Source: JAZQNF01 sp045641505 (GTDB lineage Bacteria > Bacillota > Clostridia > Lachnospirales > Bianqueaceae). From it: a stretch of DNA of 29,484 bases. The stretch covers positions 1 to 29,484 of the forward strand of contig JAZUHB010000065.1 of NCBI GenBank assembly GCA_045641505.1. Direction: 5' to 3'. Positions 28,536 through 29,484 of the stretch are shown in pieces. The notes under the pieces are model-generated. The model saw only the letters and a list, made by a program, of their open reading frames with translations. It was not told where the DNA came from and searched no databases. Each line of letters begins with the position of its first letter. Position 1 is the first letter of the stretch. The position numbers and the translations under genes were made by a program.

Positions 28536-28564
28536 ACTTTATCACTTTACCATAGTAAAGTCAA
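28536..28564 (-). promoter_or_regulatory. Promoter of the TrpR-like regulator/amino-acid transporter unit
   Basis: On the minus strand TTGACT (28564-28559) and TAAAGT (28541-28536) are 17 bp apart. The leader to the ATG at 28478 is about 50 nt. Confidence 0.75.
28545..28560. promoter_or_regulatory. Operator-like palindrome in the promoter spacer
   Basis: CTTTAC-CATA-GTAAAG is a perfect 6-bp inverted repeat that covers most of the spacer and reaches the -35. A tandem ATCACTTT-ATCACTTT lies beside it. A dimeric helix-turn-helix protein such as the TrpR-like product could bind here and block polymerase. Confidence 0.6.
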
Positions 28565-28712
28565 GAGAGAATTTCGGATTTGCGCGGTTTTTTACGGAAA
28601 TGCAGCGGCAGCCGTCCGGCGGGTTCCCGGCTCCTTCCGCCGCGGCTTCTGATTTCTTTTCCCGTCACAGGCGCCGGATTCGCCGAAAATTTCCCGGGAA
28701 ATAACTTGCCGA

Positions 28713-28741
28713 TTGTAATCGCAAAAATCCTGTGATAAAAT
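28713..28741 (+). promoter_or_regulatory. Promoter of the Gly/Leu-repeat protein gene
   Basis: TTGTAA (28713-28718) and TAAAAT (28736-28741) are spaced by 17 bp, with an extended -10 TG at 28733-28734. GTGGAGG precedes the ATG. Confidence 0.65.
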
Positions 28742-28785
28742 ATAAGCAATGTAGTGTATACATGAAATTACGTGGAGGTTCTACA

Positions 28786-29484
28786 ATGAACAAGACTGAA
28801 CTCAACAAGATTATCAAGACCCTGTCCGGCACCATCCTGAGCGATGAGAAGCTGCTCTCCGGCATCGCCACCGATACCGAGGGTACCGTGGAGCGCGCCG
28901 CGAAGGCGACCAAGACTTCTCTCGCCGGCGGCATCCTGGACGCGGTCATCGACGGCGTCAAGGCGAAGGTCATCGAGGCCGTGCTGGGCAAGATCACCGG
29001 CAACAGCGCTTCCTCTATCGCCGGGCTCGTCGGCGGCCTTTCCGGCAACCAGACCAGCTCCCTGCTGACCAGCCTGCTGGGCGGCGGCAACGCGAACGCC
29101 GGCGGCAGCGCGGCGCTCACCACCTCCCTGATCGGCAGCCTTCTGGGCGGCGCTCAGCCCAAGCCCCAGGCGACCGGTCTCGACGCTTCCAGCCTGATCT
29201 CCGGCCTTCTGGGCGGCGGCGCGGCTAAGGAAGAGGAAGAAGAAGCTCCCGCGGCAGACGGCGCCTCCGATCTGCTGAACGGTCTGCTGGGCGGCCTGTT
29301 CGGCGGCTCCGACGACGATGACGAGAAGGATGAGAAGGACGAGAAACCTGCGGGCGGCGGCCTCCTGAGCGGTCTGATGGGCCTGTTCAGCACCGACATT
29401 TCCGACGAGTACGAGGAAGAAGAGGAAGAAGAGGAGAAGCCGAAGACCTCCGGCAAGAAGACCTCTTCCACCAGCTCCTCCAAG
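28786..29484 (+). CDS. DUF937-like Gly/Leu-repeat protein with acidic segments, 3' end missing
   Basis: The frame starts at an ATG with GTGGAGG 9 nt upstream and stays open to the window edge (233 codons). An N-terminal helical part (about 1-80) contains Lys-Ile-Ile-Lys-Thr-Leu and Ala-Val-Ile-Asp-Gly-Val-Lys-Ala-Lys-Val-Ile. Repeats of the type Ser/Leu-Leu-x-x-Leu-Leu-Gly-Gly follow (at least five between about 95 and 200), reminiscent of DUF937/YidB proteins. They are interrupted by Glu- and Asp-rich tracts, and a Lys/Ser/Thr-rich tail begins at about 220. Codon bias suggests high expression. It has no signal peptide, so it is probably cytoplasmic. Function unknown. Confidence 0.75.
   Translation, partial: MNKTELNKIIKTLSGTILSDEKLLSGIATDTEGTVERAAKATKTSLAGGILDAVIDGVKAKVIEAVLGKITGNSASSIAGLVGGLSGNQTSSLLTSLLGGGNANAGGSAALTTSLIGSLLGGAQPKPQATGLDASSLISGLLGGGAAKEEEEEAPAADGASDLLNGLLGGLFGGSDDDDEKDEKDEKPAGGGLLSGLMGLFSTDISDEYEEEEEEEEKPKTSGKKTSSTSSSK

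Overview
The window looks like a chromosomal segment of a GC-rich anaerobic member of the Clostridia (Oscillospirales/Lachnospirales-like; I cannot place it more precisely). Four things point that way. The ribosomal and secretion proteins are Firmicute-type. Shine-Dalgarno sites are strong (AGGAGG) and sigma-A promoters are classical. The Tad pilus locus is a monoderm one without a secretin, and it carries the accessory proteins (Flp1-type pilin, DUF5702, DUF6382) usual in gut Clostridia. A TrpR-like YerC/YecD regulator is also present.

Layout. (1) Positions 2-115 hold the end of a PspC-domain protein and its terminator. (2) 382-8740 is a tightly packed, mostly overlapping Tad (type IVc) pilus operon: a TadZ-like ATPase with a degenerate P-loop, the CpaF/TadA motor, TadB, a TadC with a large extracytoplasmic insertion, a 58-residue Flp pilin, a TadE-like pseudopilin, a DUF5702 protein, a second TadE-like protein with two C-terminal Cys/His repeats, an A24 prepilin peptidase, and a DUF6382 protein without FHA domain. 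(3) 8808-10037 (minus) is a secernin-like C69 peptidase. (4) 10236-14713 is a sugar-type ABC importer operon (ATPase, two permeases, and a solute-binding protein that appears to be anchored by a C-terminal helix). A separately promoted modular lipoprotein follows at 14778-16328. (5) 16362-18033 (minus) encodes an EamA/DMT exporter and an unidentified membrane protein. They are divergent from a lipoate-protein ligase (18205-19197). (6) 19282-23021 is the rpmG-secE-nusG-rplK-rplA-rplJ-rplL ribosomal cluster. It has its own promoters, a structured rplK-rplA spacer and an L10-type leader/attenuator. It ends at a terminator, and rpoBC does not follow. (7) 23184-25264 encodes a PhnP-like metallo-hydrolase, a HAD phosphatase and a small lipoprotein. 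(8) 25265-25721 holds a tRNA-Leu(AAG) gene on the minus strand, with a 61-bp direct repeat that duplicates its 3' end and terminator. (9) 25805-28564 (minus) is a four-gene unit: a TrpR-like regulator, a polar amino-acid binding lipoprotein, a permease and an ATPase, behind a promoter with an embedded inverted repeat. (10) A glycine/leucine-repeat, acidic-tail protein starts at 28786 and runs off the end.

The points most worth a second look are the variant Tad proteins (paired H-x3-C-x22-C-x2-C modules, and the TadC insertion), the TrpR-like amino-acid transport operon with its operator-like palindrome, the tRNA-Leu with A at the wobble position and its duplicated 3' end, the C-terminally anchored solute-binding protein, and the overlapping promoter/terminator structure ahead of rpmG. 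All functional calls rest on motifs read by eye. No database search was run.
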